Assembly: GCA_947502975.1 (NCBI GenBank)
Contig: CANNBV010000008.1
Location: forward strand, 62,001-126,000
Source of the DNA: an uncultured Flavobacteriaceae bacterium
GTDB lineage: Bacteria > Bacteroidota > Bacteroidia > Flavobacteriales > Flavobacteriaceae
DNA length: 64,000 nt
Direction: 5' to 3'
This document shows positions 1 through 8,185 of this stretch, piece after piece. The first letter of the stretch is position 1, and every line of letters begins with the position of its first letter. The position numbers were made by a program, and so were the translations under genes. Under the pieces are notes generated by a model. It saw nothing but the letters and a program-made list of their open reading frames with translations. It was not told where the DNA came from and ran no database searches.

Positions 1-2
1 AT

Positions 3-308
3 GCTGCTACTATTAGAAGTTTACATGATAAATATATTCAAAATAAAGACTCAGTACTAATAGCACAAATTCAAAATATAAAAAAGCGATTGTATTTAAC
101 ACGCTCTATGCAAATTCTTGGTATTTCTAGTCTGTTACTTTGTGTATTAACTATGTTTCTAATTTATATAGAACAACAAACCATTGCCATTTGGGTATTT
201 GGTATAGCGCTTATTTTGCTTATTGCATCTTTGGCGTTTTTAATTTTAGAAATACAGATTTCTGTAAAAGCTTTGGAGCATCATATTAGTGATATTGAAG
301 GGAAATAA
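3..308 (+). CDS. DUF2721 family membrane protein (5' end outside window)
   Basis: The frame is open from base 3 without a stop, so the gene begins left of the window and only its last 101 codons are visible. The seen part has a charged stretch (R-S-L-H-D-K-Y, then Q-N-I-K-K-R-L) followed by two closely spaced hydrophobic helices and a short charged tail. This matches the DUF2721 family of small inner-membrane proteins of unknown role; the family call is from memory of its layout. A TTG at 90 could be taken as a start, but the family-like region upstream of it argues for a partial gene. Confidence 0.75.
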   Translation, partial: AATIRSLHDKYIQNKDSVLIAQIQNIKKRLYLTRSMQILGISSLLLCVLTMFLIYIEQQTIAIWVFGIALILLIASLAFLILEIQISVKALEHHISDIEGK

Positions 309-329
309 CTTATAATCAAACTTATTAAA

Positions 330-929
330 ATGAAAAAAGTATACTCTGTAGAAGAATACATCGAAGAGAATGCGCATTATGGCAAAGCATTAGAACTTTT
401 ACGCTCTATAATTTTGTCTACTGAATTAGAAGAAACCATAAAATGGAGTTTTCCTGTATACACCCTAAAGAATAAAAATGTGGTGAGTTTAGGTGCATTC
501 AAAAATCATTTTGGAATTTGGTTTTTTAATGGTGTATTCCTAAAAGATGAATTGAATATTTTACAAAATGCTCAGGATGGTAAAACAAAGGCCATGCGGC
601 AAATGCGTTTTGAGACTATTAATGATATTGATAAAAATGTAGTTTTAGCATATGTAAAAGAAGCCATTGAAAACCAAAAACTTGGTAAAGAAGTAAAACC
701 TGACAGAAGTAAAAAAGAAATAGTAATTCCTAAAGAACTGGATGAAGCCTTAAAAAACAATAGTAATTTAAAGTCGAGTTTTAAAAATTTATCAAACTAC
801 AAACAGCGTGAATATTGCGAGTACATCTCAACTGCAAAACGAGAAGCTACTAAACAAACGCGACTAGAAAAAATTATTCCAATGATTTTGAATGGCGTAG
901 GATTAAATGATAAGTATAAGAATTGCTAA
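330..929 (+). CDS. DUF1801 / YdeI-OmdA family protein
   Basis: A soluble protein of 199 residues. Residues about 15-115 resemble the DUF1801 (YdhG-type) fold, with the typical W-S-F-P-V-Y and G-A-F-K-N-H-F-G motifs. Residues about 130-190 resemble the OmdA-like tail (P-K-E-L-D-E-A-L, then a Y-I-S-T-A-K-R-E-A-T-K-Q-T-R helix). This two-domain form is common in Bacteroidota and is often called YdeI. Its biochemical role is not established, although OmdA-type proteins were linked to bacteriocin resistance. It starts 21 bases after the DUF2721 gene and may share its transcript. Confidence 0.85.
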   Translation: MKKVYSVEEYIEENAHYGKALELLRSIILSTELEETIKWSFPVYTLKNKNVVSLGAFKNHFGIWFFNGVFLKDELNILQNAQDGKTKAMRQMRFETINDIDKNVVLAYVKEAIENQKLGKEVKPDRSKKEIVIPKELDEALKNNSNLKSSFKNLSNYKQREYCEYISTAKREATKQTRLEKIIPMILNGVGLNDKYKNC

Positions 930-962
930 AAGTTGATTTCATAAATAAAACGTAATAGATTT

Positions 963-1409
963 TTATTTCATCACCTCTTTTTCTAAATCATTTACAAATC
1001 TCTCAAATGCTTCATCAAATGGCGGTATCATTTTAGCAAATAACGGATATAAAGGACCTCCAATGATTTCAGTCATACTAAATTTAGTTCCTTCTTTTTG
1101 TGACTCTAATACAAACTCCCTCTTACCCATTGCATCTCCCCAGATCAATTTTTTATTTTCTACAAATTCCTTAACTTTTAACTTAAATACACGTTTCTCA
1201 TCAAGATACGTTTTCAATTTAATGATGTTGCCAAGCGCTATATGGCCTTGAAACATTGTGATGGTACTATTCCAATCAACATAGTTGCTGCCATTAGTTA
1301 ATATATTCCAAACCGTTTCAGGTTTAGCATCTATATACCTTTTGATGGTTGTTGTTCTGCTAAACATTTTTTTAGTTGTTATGGCTTTCTCTGAATTTAT
1401 TGATTCCAT
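963..1409 (-). CDS. SRPBCC (START-like) domain protein
   Basis: A 148-residue protein with one SRPBCC/polyketide-cyclase-like domain from about residue 20 onward. It shows the family opening (Y-I-D-A-K-P-E-T-V-W-N-I-L-T-N), a central beta-rich stretch and a final amphipathic helix (F-E-R-F-V-N-D-L-E-K-E-V). Such domains bind hydrophobic ligands; no specific ligand can be read from the sequence. The first 15 residues are not typical and an internal methionine at residue 15 is an alternative start. It lies 69 bases downstream of the TlpA-like gene on the same strand and converges with the DUF1801 gene. Confidence 0.8.
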   Translation of the reverse strand: MESINSEKAITTKKMFSRTTTIKRYIDAKPETVWNILTNGSNYVDWNSTITMFQGHIALGNIIKLKTYLDEKRVFKLKVKEFVENKKLIWGDAMGKREFVLESQKEGTKFSMTEIIGGPLYPLFAKMIPPFDEAFERFVNDLEKEVMK

Positions 1410-1478
1410 ATTTATCTTTTTATTTAATGAATAAAAATTAGTTATACATTTTATGACAGTAGAATTTATGCATCTTAC

Positions 1479-2066
1479 TTAGATTATACCCAACGCTTTT
1501 AATAGACTAGCTTTAAAATTTACACTTGAAGGTTTTGGGAAATTTTTGTTCACAATTTTCCCCTTCGGGTCTATCAACACATATTGGGGTGTCATGGTTT
1601 TAAATACATAATCACCTTCTTCTGTTTTAAATATTTTGATATTTAGATTAAACAATTGGTTGCCATAAGTATATCCACCAAAATAGTGCGGCACATTAAT
1701 TTTATATTTTTTAGCACTTTTTTTGTATCTCTCAAATTTGCTATCTACCGACACGGCAATAATGTTAATGCTATCATTAAATTCTTTACTAAACTTTGCC
1801 AAAGCAGGAAATTCTTTTATACATGGAGCACATCCTGTAGACCAAAAATCTATTAACAACCACTTACCTTTAAACGTTTTATATTTAATCACTTGCTCAT
1901 TAGCATCTATTACATAAGCTTTAGTAACATCTAAAACTTCACCTTCTTTAACCTCCTCTAATTTATTGAGAATACCTTTTATTGTTTTATCATCTTGAGC
2001 CTGACTAATACAGGTATAATACATAATGCTAAATATTAATATGCAGATATGTTTAATTGACTTCAT
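1479..2066 (-). CDS. TlpA-like secreted thioredoxin-fold protein
   Basis: A 195-residue protein with a signal peptide (residues 1-23) and a thioredoxin/redoxin domain. The redox motif C79-A-P-C82 lies in W-S-T-G-C-A-P-C, and a cis-proline region follows (T-P-Q-Y-V-L-I-D-P-K-G). This is the TlpA/ResA type of periplasmic thiol-disulfide oxidoreductase, which in Bacteroidota is often of unknown substrate. The start codon lies 3 bases after the stop of the upstream membrane-protein gene, so the two are very likely co-transcribed, possibly acting at the same membrane. It could also be tied to cytochrome c maturation, but no such genes are nearby. Confidence 0.85.
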   Translation of the reverse strand: MKSIKHICILIFSIMYYTCISQAQDDKTIKGILNKLEEVKEGEVLDVTKAYVIDANEQVIKYKTFKGKWLLIDFWSTGCAPCIKEFPALAKFSKEFNDSINIIAVSVDSKFERYKKSAKKYKINVPHYFGGYTYGNQLFNLNIKIFKTEEGDYVFKTMTPQYVLIDPKGKIVNKNFPKPSSVNFKASLLKALGII

Positions 2067-2069
2067 TAC

Positions 2070-2696
2070 TTATTTTTTTAAATAAACTTGGTATATCATT
2101 GGAAAAAAAAGAAAGGCAGCAAATATAGCATACAAAGGTCCTGGATCAAACAATCCAGAATCTGCTGGGGGAATGGGAAACTTAATGGTATTTATGATTA
2201 GTCCGCTCACTCCTACTAATACACCTAGAAATACCAGCCATTTTGGATAAAAACTTTGTTTTAATAATGCCATAGCAACAAAAATCGTTGCTACAGAAAC
2301 TAAAACATCAAAACCGTAGTCAACACCTAATTGTGTTAGGTTTCCTAGTTTATGTGTTTTTTCAATAATTTCCTTAGATATCTCATTTTCAATCTTGCTG
2401 TATCCTATACCTATGGTAAAAACTGCTTTTTGTAAAACATTAGTCATAAGTACAGTAAGGCCTGATAGCACATGAAAAACCACTGCTAGCAGGTTAAAAA
2501 AACTATCACCAATATTTTTAATAAATAAGTAAAGCCCTATGTATGAAATGATAAATAATGGTCCAAAACCAACTTCCAAGACATAATTCCACCACTCATA
2601 TCCGTATGTTGATATCATTAACGGATATATAATGCCCATAAATAAAGCTGTAATACACGAAAACTTTATAGCAAAGTTTATTTCTTTATCGTCCAT
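2070..2696 (-). CDS. Multi-pass membrane protein of unknown function
   Basis: The protein has 208 residues from the ATG at 2696; a TTG one codon earlier is possible but less likely. Six hydrophobic segments are visible with short loops, including W-W-N-Y-V-L-E-V-G-F-G-P after the first and F-P-I-P-P-A-D-S-G-L-F-D-P-G-P before the last. The general plan resembles DUF4386-type integral membrane proteins, but the match is weak and no function is claimed. It is the first gene of a two-gene unit with the TlpA-like protein. Confidence 0.75.
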   Translation of the reverse strand: MDDKEINFAIKFSCITALFMGIIYPLMISTYGYEWWNYVLEVGFGPLFIISYIGLYLFIKNIGDSFFNLLAVVFHVLSGLTVLMTNVLQKAVFTIGIGYSKIENEISKEIIEKTHKLGNLTQLGVDYGFDVLVSVATIFVAMALLKQSFYPKWLVFLGVLVGVSGLIINTIKFPIPPADSGLFDPGPLYAIFAAFLFFPMIYQVYLKK

Positions 2697-2797
2697 CAAT
2701 TACAAATTTTTGATGAATCAAAGAAAAAGAATCAAAAATATTATGGTAGCATGAAACACTATAGTTGTGATACTTGACTAAATAATGGGATGGAATA

Positions 2798-3595
2798 CTA
2801 TAAACATTTTAATGCTTCCCAATTCTTTTTTAAATCTGAAACATACTTTCGGCTCACTCTTAAATTGATATCGTCTGTATTCAGTAATACGATTCCTCCT
2901 TGACTATTCACATTAATATTCTTAACATTGTTAAGATTGATAATATTAGCTCTATGAATTCTTAAAAAAGGCAATTCAAGTGCAGTTTCGAAATAAGACA
3001 AACTGCCTCTCAATATTTTACTTTTACTTGTAGAACCTTCTTTAAAATAAATAGTTGTATAATTTTCGTCACTTTTCAAACAAAGAACCGTGTCTTGGAT
3101 AAGCTTTAAGTATTCTGGGTTTTTATCTTTTGATTTAAACGTGACTTCTTTTGACTTTTCTGATGATTTTTTGAAGCTATATAACAAGATAACAACAAAC
3201 AAAATTGGTAGAGCACCAATAACAATAACACGATATAAAACCAAGAAAAATGAGTTAACAGTAGTTTTATCCATGCCAACCCATAAACTCCTGCATATAA
3301 AAATGAAAATGCTAATCAATACGAACTCAACAAAATACCAAAACACAGGATTATAAATAGTTGGATTAGTCAGCTTTAAAAACCAAGGTTTTAAGAATCT
3401 TTCTAATAAAAAAAATGATAATGATGCAGTAAGCGCATAAGAGAAAACCCTAACTATTCCAGATAGTAAGAAACCATGCCTTATATCTCCAAAAGGTTCA
3501 AAAGTAAAGAGTATAAAAAAGGTGATAGAAAAAATAGCCAAAGCTATCTTAATCAACAATTTATCATTTTCTATATAATCGACTTTCAAACTCAA
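2798..3595 (-). CDS. Membrane-anchored LytTR transcriptional regulator
   Basis: A 265-residue protein with four hydrophobic helices in residues 15-150 and a LytTR DNA-binding domain at about 165-262. The LytTR part shows C-L-K-S-D-E-N-Y-T-T-I-Y-F, then F-L-R-I-H-R-A-N-I-I-N and V-S-R-K-Y. No receiver or kinase domain is present, so it probably senses a membrane or extracellular signal directly and acts on promoters near the membrane. No ATG lies near the domain start, so the TTG at 3595 is used. It is transcribed alone; no target gene can be named. Confidence 0.85.
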   Translation of the reverse strand: MSLKVDYIENDKLLIKIALAIFSITFFILFTFEPFGDIRHGFLLSGIVRVFSYALTASLSFFLLERFLKPWFLKLTNPTIYNPVFWYFVEFVLISIFIFICRSLWVGMDKTTVNSFFLVLYRVIVIGALPILFVVILLYSFKKSSEKSKEVTFKSKDKNPEYLKLIQDTVLCLKSDENYTTIYFKEGSTSKSKILRGSLSYFETALELPFLRIHRANIINLNNVKNINVNSQGGIVLLNTDDINLRVSRKYVSDLKKNWEALKCL

Positions 3596-3722
3596 AAAAA
3601 TATACTTTTTTAACTAAAATAATAATTACAATATAATTTCATGATGCCTGTAGGCTTGAGACCATTTTCTGCTTCTTGAAATCATATTTTTTGAGTTTCA
3701 ATATAGCAGGTATAGAAATACA

Positions 3723-3749
3723 AAAGGCTTTCCTATTTGGAAAGCCTTT
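3723..3749 (-). terminator. Rho-independent terminator after yajC
   Basis: A perfect 11-bp inverted repeat (3723-3733 with 3739-3749) with a 5-base loop lies 24 bases beyond the yajC stop. On the minus strand it is followed by T-rich sequence. It probably ends the nusB-DUF1573-yajC transcript. Confidence 0.75.
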
Positions 3750-3772
3750 GTTTATATAAATTTTTATAAAAT

Positions 3773-4072
3773 TTATTTTTTAGCTGTAGCAGGAGCATTC
3801 AGTTTTGTACTCATCTCCATAGAAATTGCTGATCGATCAAACTTTAACTTACCTGCTAAAGTTTCAATCACACAAGAGTTATCTTTATCATTTAGCTCAG
3901 CAATCTTACCATGCATGCCACTTTTAGTTATAACTCTATCTCCTTTTTTTAATTCAGCAGTAAATTTCTTTTCTTTCTTTGCGCGTTTCATTTGTGGTGC
4001 AATCATAAAAAAATAGATTACAACAAAAATTAAAATCATTGGCATGAAACTGCCTATTCCTCCTTCTCCCAT
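3773..4072 (-). CDS. yajC: Preprotein translocase subunit YajC
   Basis: A 99-residue protein with a short glycine-rich N-terminus, one membrane helix at about residues 9-28 (ending I-A-P-Q-M-K-R-A-K-K) and a cytoplasmic domain with the YajC signature L-K-K-G-D-R-V-I-T-K-S-G-M-H-G. YajC is an accessory partner of SecDF-YidC at the Sec translocon. It lies 26 bases after the DUF1573 gene on the same strand. The order nusB, DUF1573, yajC is common in Bacteroidota. Confidence 0.95.
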   Translation of the reverse strand: MGEGGIGSFMPMILIFVVIYFFMIAPQMKRAKKEKKFTAELKKGDRVITKSGMHGKIAELNDKDNSCVIETLAGKLKFDRSAISMEMSTKLNAPATAKK

Positions 4073-4080
4073 GTTTTATA

Positions 4081-4123
4081 GTTTAGCTTTGTGTTGGTTT
4101 AGCTTTGAGCTGGTTTAGCTTTG
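4081..4123. repeat. 16-bp tandem repeat over the DUF1573 stop codon
   Basis: The 11-mer GTTTAGCTTTG occurs exactly at 4081-4091, 4097-4107 and 4113-4123, giving a period of 16 bases with variable 5-base linkers. The array covers the last codons and stop of the DUF1573 gene and the gap before yajC. Because 16 is not a multiple of 3, gain or loss of units inside the coding part would alter the C-terminus. Confidence 0.8.
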
Positions 4124-4572
4124 TTTGGATCTGGCTTAACGAATGCCGTAATTTTCACACTCTCTCTACCACTTTCAGTATTTGCAGTAATATTAATGGT
4201 TTTAGACACCTTGTTAGACCCACTTCCATTAAACTTTACACTAAACTGACCTTCTCCTCCTGGTGCTAATGGTTCTCTACTCCAATCTTTTGGCACAGTA
4301 CAACCACATGTACTTTTAATATCTGTAATTACTAAAGGGGCTTCTCCTGTGTTCTTGTATTTAAATACAGTTTCTACCTGAGTTTTAGACTCTATTTCTC
4401 CAAAATCGTGTTCTTTTTTATCGAATGTCAATACTGGAAATTTTGATGCTACTGCATCTCTTTCAGCCGCTTTGGCTACATTCGCCTCACTAATTTTTTT
4501 TGTAGCATCTTCTTTGCAGCTCGTAAAAGCTACTAAGCATAATGCACTTAATCCTAATATTATTTTTTTCAT
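4099..4572 (-). CDS. DUF1573 lipoprotein
   Basis: A 157-residue protein with an N-terminal signal ending in a probable lipobox at Cys19 (A-F-T-S-C-K). It carries one DUF1573 immunoglobulin-like domain at about residues 45-148, with the hallmark F-D-K-K-E-H-D-F-G-E-I and I-K-S-T-C-G-C-T-V-P-K. The family is widespread in Bacteroidota and its role is unknown; cell-envelope location is inferred from the signal. Its C-terminal codons lie in a 16-bp tandem repeat. It sits between nusB and yajC in one operon. Confidence 0.9.
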   Translation of the reverse strand: MKKIILGLSALCLVAFTSCKEDATKKISEANVAKAAERDAVASKFPVLTFDKKEHDFGEIESKTQVETVFKYKNTGEAPLVITDIKSTCGCTVPKDWSREPLAPGGEGQFSVKFNGSGSNKVSKTINITANTESGRESVKITAFVKPDPNKAKPAQS

Positions 4573-4657
4573 AATTTTTGTTTTTATGATTTGGTGTGTA
4601 AAAATAGCAATTATTTAACTCTTTAAAAATTTTTAATAGCTTCTTAACAGGGTTTAT

Positions 4658-5605
4658 TTACATTAAGCCACGACCAACCTTATTAAACTTCCCATCATTT
4701 TTATATTCTTTTACCAATTTATCTAAAATACCGTTGATAAAAATGCTACTCTTTGGTGTAGAATATTCTTTAGCAATTTCTAAATACTCGTTTATAGTAA
4801 CTTTCACTGGAATTGATGGAAAATACTGTAACTCACAAATGCCCATTTGTAATAAAATATAGTCTAAACTGGCAATTCTGTCGGCATCCCAATTCTTAGT
4901 TTTTTGAGCAATTTCGTTGTTTATAGATGTTGTATTCAGAATTGTCTTCTTAAACAAGTCTGTTGCAAATTGTTTATCATCAATATCCTTGTATAACTTA
5001 GGAACAAAGTGCGTTTCTGGGCTATTAGATTTTAATTTTCTTAATAATTTTAAAATGGTTGTATTTACTGTGGGTAAATCATCCAACCATGTTAAATTTT
5101 TATCTTCAATGTAATCGTAAAGCTTTTCATTTGGAGCAATTACCTCTTTAAAAACATCAATAAAGAAATCTTTATCTTCTTTAAAATCTGATGTTCTTGT
5201 TTGCATATAATCGCTGTATAATTCACTTTTAACAATTGATTTAAAAATGATATCTACATACTCGCTATCTAATTCCCAATTAATTGATTTATTGTTTTTT
5301 AAATTCGCTTTAAGCATTTCATTCTGTAGAATACTTTGGAATACTTGGTTATTTACAAACTTTCTATTGGGGTTTTTATCTTCTGAAGTTGCTAAATGCT
5401 TTTTCTGCTTTTTTTCTAAATCTTGTGATGCTCTTTTTTGTACTTCAATTAAAAGCGACATGATGAGTAGGTACAAATTATGCATGTTTTCAATACTAAA
5501 CAGTAGAAATTTTTCATCCTTTTTTAAATCATCACTTTCGCTACCATTAAAAGCATAAATGGTTTGCATTACTTTTACACGAATATGTCGTCTATTTAGC
5601 ATCAT
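4658..5605 (-). CDS. nusB: Transcription antitermination protein NusB (long form)
   Basis: A 315-residue protein whose first residues (R-R-H-I-R-V-K-V-M-Q-T-I-Y-A-F) and last third (W-D-A-D-R-I-A-S-L-D-Y-I-L-L-Q-M, then K-V-T-I-N-E-Y-L-E-I-A-K-E-Y and F-I-N-G-I-L-D-K-L) are typical NusB. The E. coli protein has about 140 residues. Here about 150 charged, helix-prone residues separate the two conserved parts, a form I recognise from Bacteroidota. NusB with NusE and NusA supports antitermination, notably on rRNA operons. First gene of the nusB-DUF1573-yajC operon; a second ATG follows immediately. Confidence 0.9.
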   Translation of the reverse strand: MMLNRRHIRVKVMQTIYAFNGSESDDLKKDEKFLLFSIENMHNLYLLIMSLLIEVQKRASQDLEKKQKKHLATSEDKNPNRKFVNNQVFQSILQNEMLKANLKNNKSINWELDSEYVDIIFKSIVKSELYSDYMQTRTSDFKEDKDFFIDVFKEVIAPNEKLYDYIEDKNLTWLDDLPTVNTTILKLLRKLKSNSPETHFVPKLYKDIDDKQFATDLFKKTILNTTSINNEIAQKTKNWDADRIASLDYILLQMGICELQYFPSIPVKVTINEYLEIAKEYSTPKSSIFINGILDKLVKEYKNDGKFNKVGRGLM

Positions 5606-5778
5606 TACAAAGAACTTAAGTTAAAACGTATCTTCTGTTTTTTACTTTTTATGATGGCAAAAATAATACTATTTTACTAAAGTAGATTGTAATTTTGATT
5701 TTTGTTACGTTAATTTCTTTTAGCTATTATTTAACAGTTGAATACCTCTACAATACTTCAATTGTTTTTTTATTGATG

Positions 5779-5786
5779 TATATTTG
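5779..5786 (+). promoter_or_regulatory. Candidate -7 box of the ABC exporter gene
   Basis: TATATTTG matches the Bacteroidota -7 consensus TAnnTTTG exactly and lies 22 bases upstream of the GTG start at 5809. No clear TTTG -33 box is visible at the usual distance. Confidence 0.5.
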
Positions 5787-5808
5787 CATCTCATTTTTCT
5801 AAGTTTAA

Positions 5809-7569
5809 GTGAAAGAACTCAAGCATCTCAATAAGTACTTTTTAAAATACAAAACCCATTTACTAATTGGTATTGTAATTACCATTGTAGCTCGCATTTT
5901 CTTGCTATTCACGCCGCGCTACATTAGACGTATTTTTGAAATTATTGAAAATAAAGCTGGATTAAGTGAAGACCAAATTAAAGGAGAGCTACTTGAAGCC
6001 ATTCTTTATATAATTGGAGCCGCAGTTATTGCTGGCATTTTTACGTTTTTGATGAGGCAAACTATCATTAACGTGTCTCGCTACATCGAATACGACTTAA
6101 AAAATGAGGTGTATTCGCAATACCAAAAACTATCTCTTAATTTTTATAAAAAGAATAGAACAGGTGATTTAATGAATCGCATTAGCGAGGATGTTGGAAG
6201 AGTACGTATGTATGCAGGCCCAGCAATTATGTATAGCATTAACACTATTACGCTTTTTGTCATTGCGTTAATTTATATGTTTAACCAAGCGCCTACCCTA
6301 ACGCTTTATACTGTTGTGCCATTGCCAATTTTATCGGTTATTATTTACAAATTAAGTAAAGAAATCCACAAACGAAGTACAGTAGTACAGGAGTATTTAT
6401 CTAAGCTTTCTACATTTACGCAAGAGTCTTTTAGTGGTATTTCTGTTATTAAAGCCTATGGTATTGAACCTAAAACCTCAACAGATTTTGATACTTTATC
6501 CACTACAAGTAAAGAAAAACAACTGCATCTTGTAAAGGTACAAGCCTTATTTTTCCCAATGATGATATTACTTATTGGTACCAGTAACCTTTTAGTGATT
6601 TATATTGGTGGTATGCAATATATAAATGGTGAAATAGAAAGTTTAGGTACCATTGCAGAATTTATTATTTATGTAAATATGTTGACATGGCCTGTTGCTA
6701 CTGTAGGCTGGGTCACTTCAATTATACAGCAAGCAGAAGCTTCTCAGAAACGGATTAATGAGTTTTTAAAGATTGAGCCTGAAATAAAAAATGAAGTTGA
6801 TGAGCATACAGAAATTTCTGGAGACATTACTTTTAAAAATGTATCATTTACTTATGATGACACCAATATTCAGGCCTTAAAAAATGTTTCTTTTGAAATT
6901 AAAGCAGGTGAAACCCTAGCCATTCTTGGAAAAACAGGATCTGGCAAATCTACTATTCTTGACTTAATAGGAAGGCTTTATGATATTGATGATGGACAAA
7001 TTCTTCTAAATGATATAAAAATCAGCAACCATAACTTATCAGATTTAAGAGAAAATATTGGTTATGTACCACAAGACGCATTCTTATTTTCTGATTCTAT
7101 AAAAAACAATATTAAGTTTGGCAAAGAAGATGCGACGGAAGACGAGGTTATTGCTGCAGCAAAAAATGCCCAAGTTCATAAAAACATTATCAAATTCAAC
7201 AAAGGGTATGATACCGTTTTAGGAGAACGTGGCATTACACTATCTGGCGGACAAAAACAACGCGTATCTATTGCACGTGCAATTATTAAATCACCTCAAA
7301 TTTTATTATTTGATGATTGCTTATCAGCTGTTGATACTGAAACTGAAGAAAAAATATTGAAAAATCTCTTTAAAATTTCGGAGGGAAAAACAACAATAAT
7401 TGTAAGTCATCGTGTGTCTTCAGCTAAAAATGCTGATAAAATTATTGTATTAGAAGATGGTGAAATCGTTCAAAAAGGCACACACGAAACCCTCATTAAT
7501 ACTGATGGGTATTATCAACACTTGTATCTAAAGCAACTGAGTGAAACAAGTGAAAACAAAAGTCAATAA
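5809..7569 (+). CDS. ABC exporter half-transporter (permease-ATPase fusion)
   Basis: A 586-residue protein with a six-helix ABC transmembrane domain (about residues 15-310) and an ATPase domain (about 335-575). The ATPase shows Walker A G-K-T-G-S-G-K-S-T, the ABC signature L-S-G-G-Q-K-Q-R and Walker B I-L-L-F-D-D. The residue after the Walker B aspartate is Asp, not the usual catalytic Glu, as seen in degenerate sites of some heterodimeric exporters. No partner half-transporter is adjacent, so it may form homodimers or pair with a distant subunit. The substrate could be a lipid or drug, as in MsbA-like proteins. It uses a GTG start and is monocistronic. Confidence 0.9.
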   Translation: MKELKHLNKYFLKYKTHLLIGIVITIVARIFLLFTPRYIRRIFEIIENKAGLSEDQIKGELLEAILYIIGAAVIAGIFTFLMRQTIINVSRYIEYDLKNEVYSQYQKLSLNFYKKNRTGDLMNRISEDVGRVRMYAGPAIMYSINTITLFVIALIYMFNQAPTLTLYTVVPLPILSVIIYKLSKEIHKRSTVVQEYLSKLSTFTQESFSGISVIKAYGIEPKTSTDFDTLSTTSKEKQLHLVKVQALFFPMMILLIGTSNLLVIYIGGMQYINGEIESLGTIAEFIIYVNMLTWPVATVGWVTSIIQQAEASQKRINEFLKIEPEIKNEVDEHTEISGDITFKNVSFTYDDTNIQALKNVSFEIKAGETLAILGKTGSGKSTILDLIGRLYDIDDGQILLNDIKISNHNLSDLRENIGYVPQDAFLFSDSIKNNIKFGKEDATEDEVIAAAKNAQVHKNIIKFNKGYDTVLGERGITLSGGQKQRVSIARAIIKSPQILLFDDCLSAVDTETEEKILKNLFKISEGKTTIIVSHRVSSAKNADKIIVLEDGEIVQKGTHETLINTDGYYQHLYLKQLSETSENKSQ

Positions 7570-7630
7570 TTATCGTTTCATTTTCCCCAGAACTTTAAAT
7601 TTTATGCAACAAAATATCAGATTCTAAAAA

Positions 7631-7668
7631 GAAACTTCAAAAAATGTTGGTAAGTTTCGGTTTTTTTT
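7631..7668 (+). terminator. Probable terminator after the ABC exporter
   Basis: GAAACTT (7631-7637) pairs with AAGTTTC (7652-7658) across a 14-base loop and is followed by GG and eight T. The stem is short, so this is a moderate call. Confidence 0.55.
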
Positions 7669-7715
7669 AGATTTTTGATGTACCCATAGTTACTAAACAA
7701 AATTTAAACTTAATA

Positions 7716-8105
7716 ATGAATAACCAAGGAATGATGGAGAAAGAGGAAATTTTTTCGAAAGTATTACGAGCTGGAAGACGTACATATTTTTTTGATGTTA
7801 GAGCTACTAAAGCTGATGATTATTACCTAACTATTACTGAAAGTAAAAAGTTCACAAACGATGATGGTTCATACCATTATAAAAAGCATAAAATTTATCT
7901 ATACAAAGAAGACTTTTCAGAATTTAGAGAAATTTTAGCTGAGATGACTGATTATATTATTAGCGAAAAAGGCAATGAAGTTATTAGTGAACGTCATCAA
8001 AAAGACTTTAAAAAAGATTATGAAAAATCAGAAGTTGAAGTACCAGCTGCTGAAGAAACAAAATCTACTGAGAGTTTTACAGATATAGACTTTGACGATA
8101 TTTAA
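7716..8105 (+). CDS. DUF3276 PUR-family nucleic-acid-binding protein
   Basis: A 129-residue protein matching the DUF3276 family. It shows E-I-F-S-K-V-L-R-A-G-R-R-T-Y-F-F-D-V-R and Y-Y-L-T-I-T-E-S-K-K, then a helix and an acidic tail. These proteins have a PUR-alpha-like fold; the Borrelia homologue BpuR binds DNA and RNA. In Bacteroidota it is a conserved, short, usually single gene whose exact role is unknown. Alternative starts exist at the Met-Met pair at residues 6-7. It has a strong terminator directly downstream. Confidence 0.9.
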   Translation: MNNQGMMEKEEIFSKVLRAGRRTYFFDVRATKADDYYLTITESKKFTNDDGSYHYKKHKIYLYKEDFSEFREILAEMTDYIISEKGNEVISERHQKDFKKDYEKSEVEVPAAEETKSTESFTDIDFDDI

Positions 8106-8130
8106 AATTCAACATAATTTTATATAAACT

Positions 8131-8160
8131 AAACCGCTATATTCCATAGCGGTTTTTTTA
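8131..8160 (+). terminator. Rho-independent terminator after the DUF3276 gene
   Basis: AAACCGCTAT (8131-8140) pairs perfectly with ATAGCGGTTT (8146-8155) across a 5-base loop and runs into a T tract. It lies 25 bases after the stop codon. Confidence 0.9.
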
Positions 8161-8185
8161 TCTTTATAGATTAAAATTTCAGTAT

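Noticed and set aside
90-308. TTG at 90 as the start of a 72-residue protein
   Set aside because: The same frame is open to the window edge and the upstream part carries DUF2721-like sequence, so the gene is partial.
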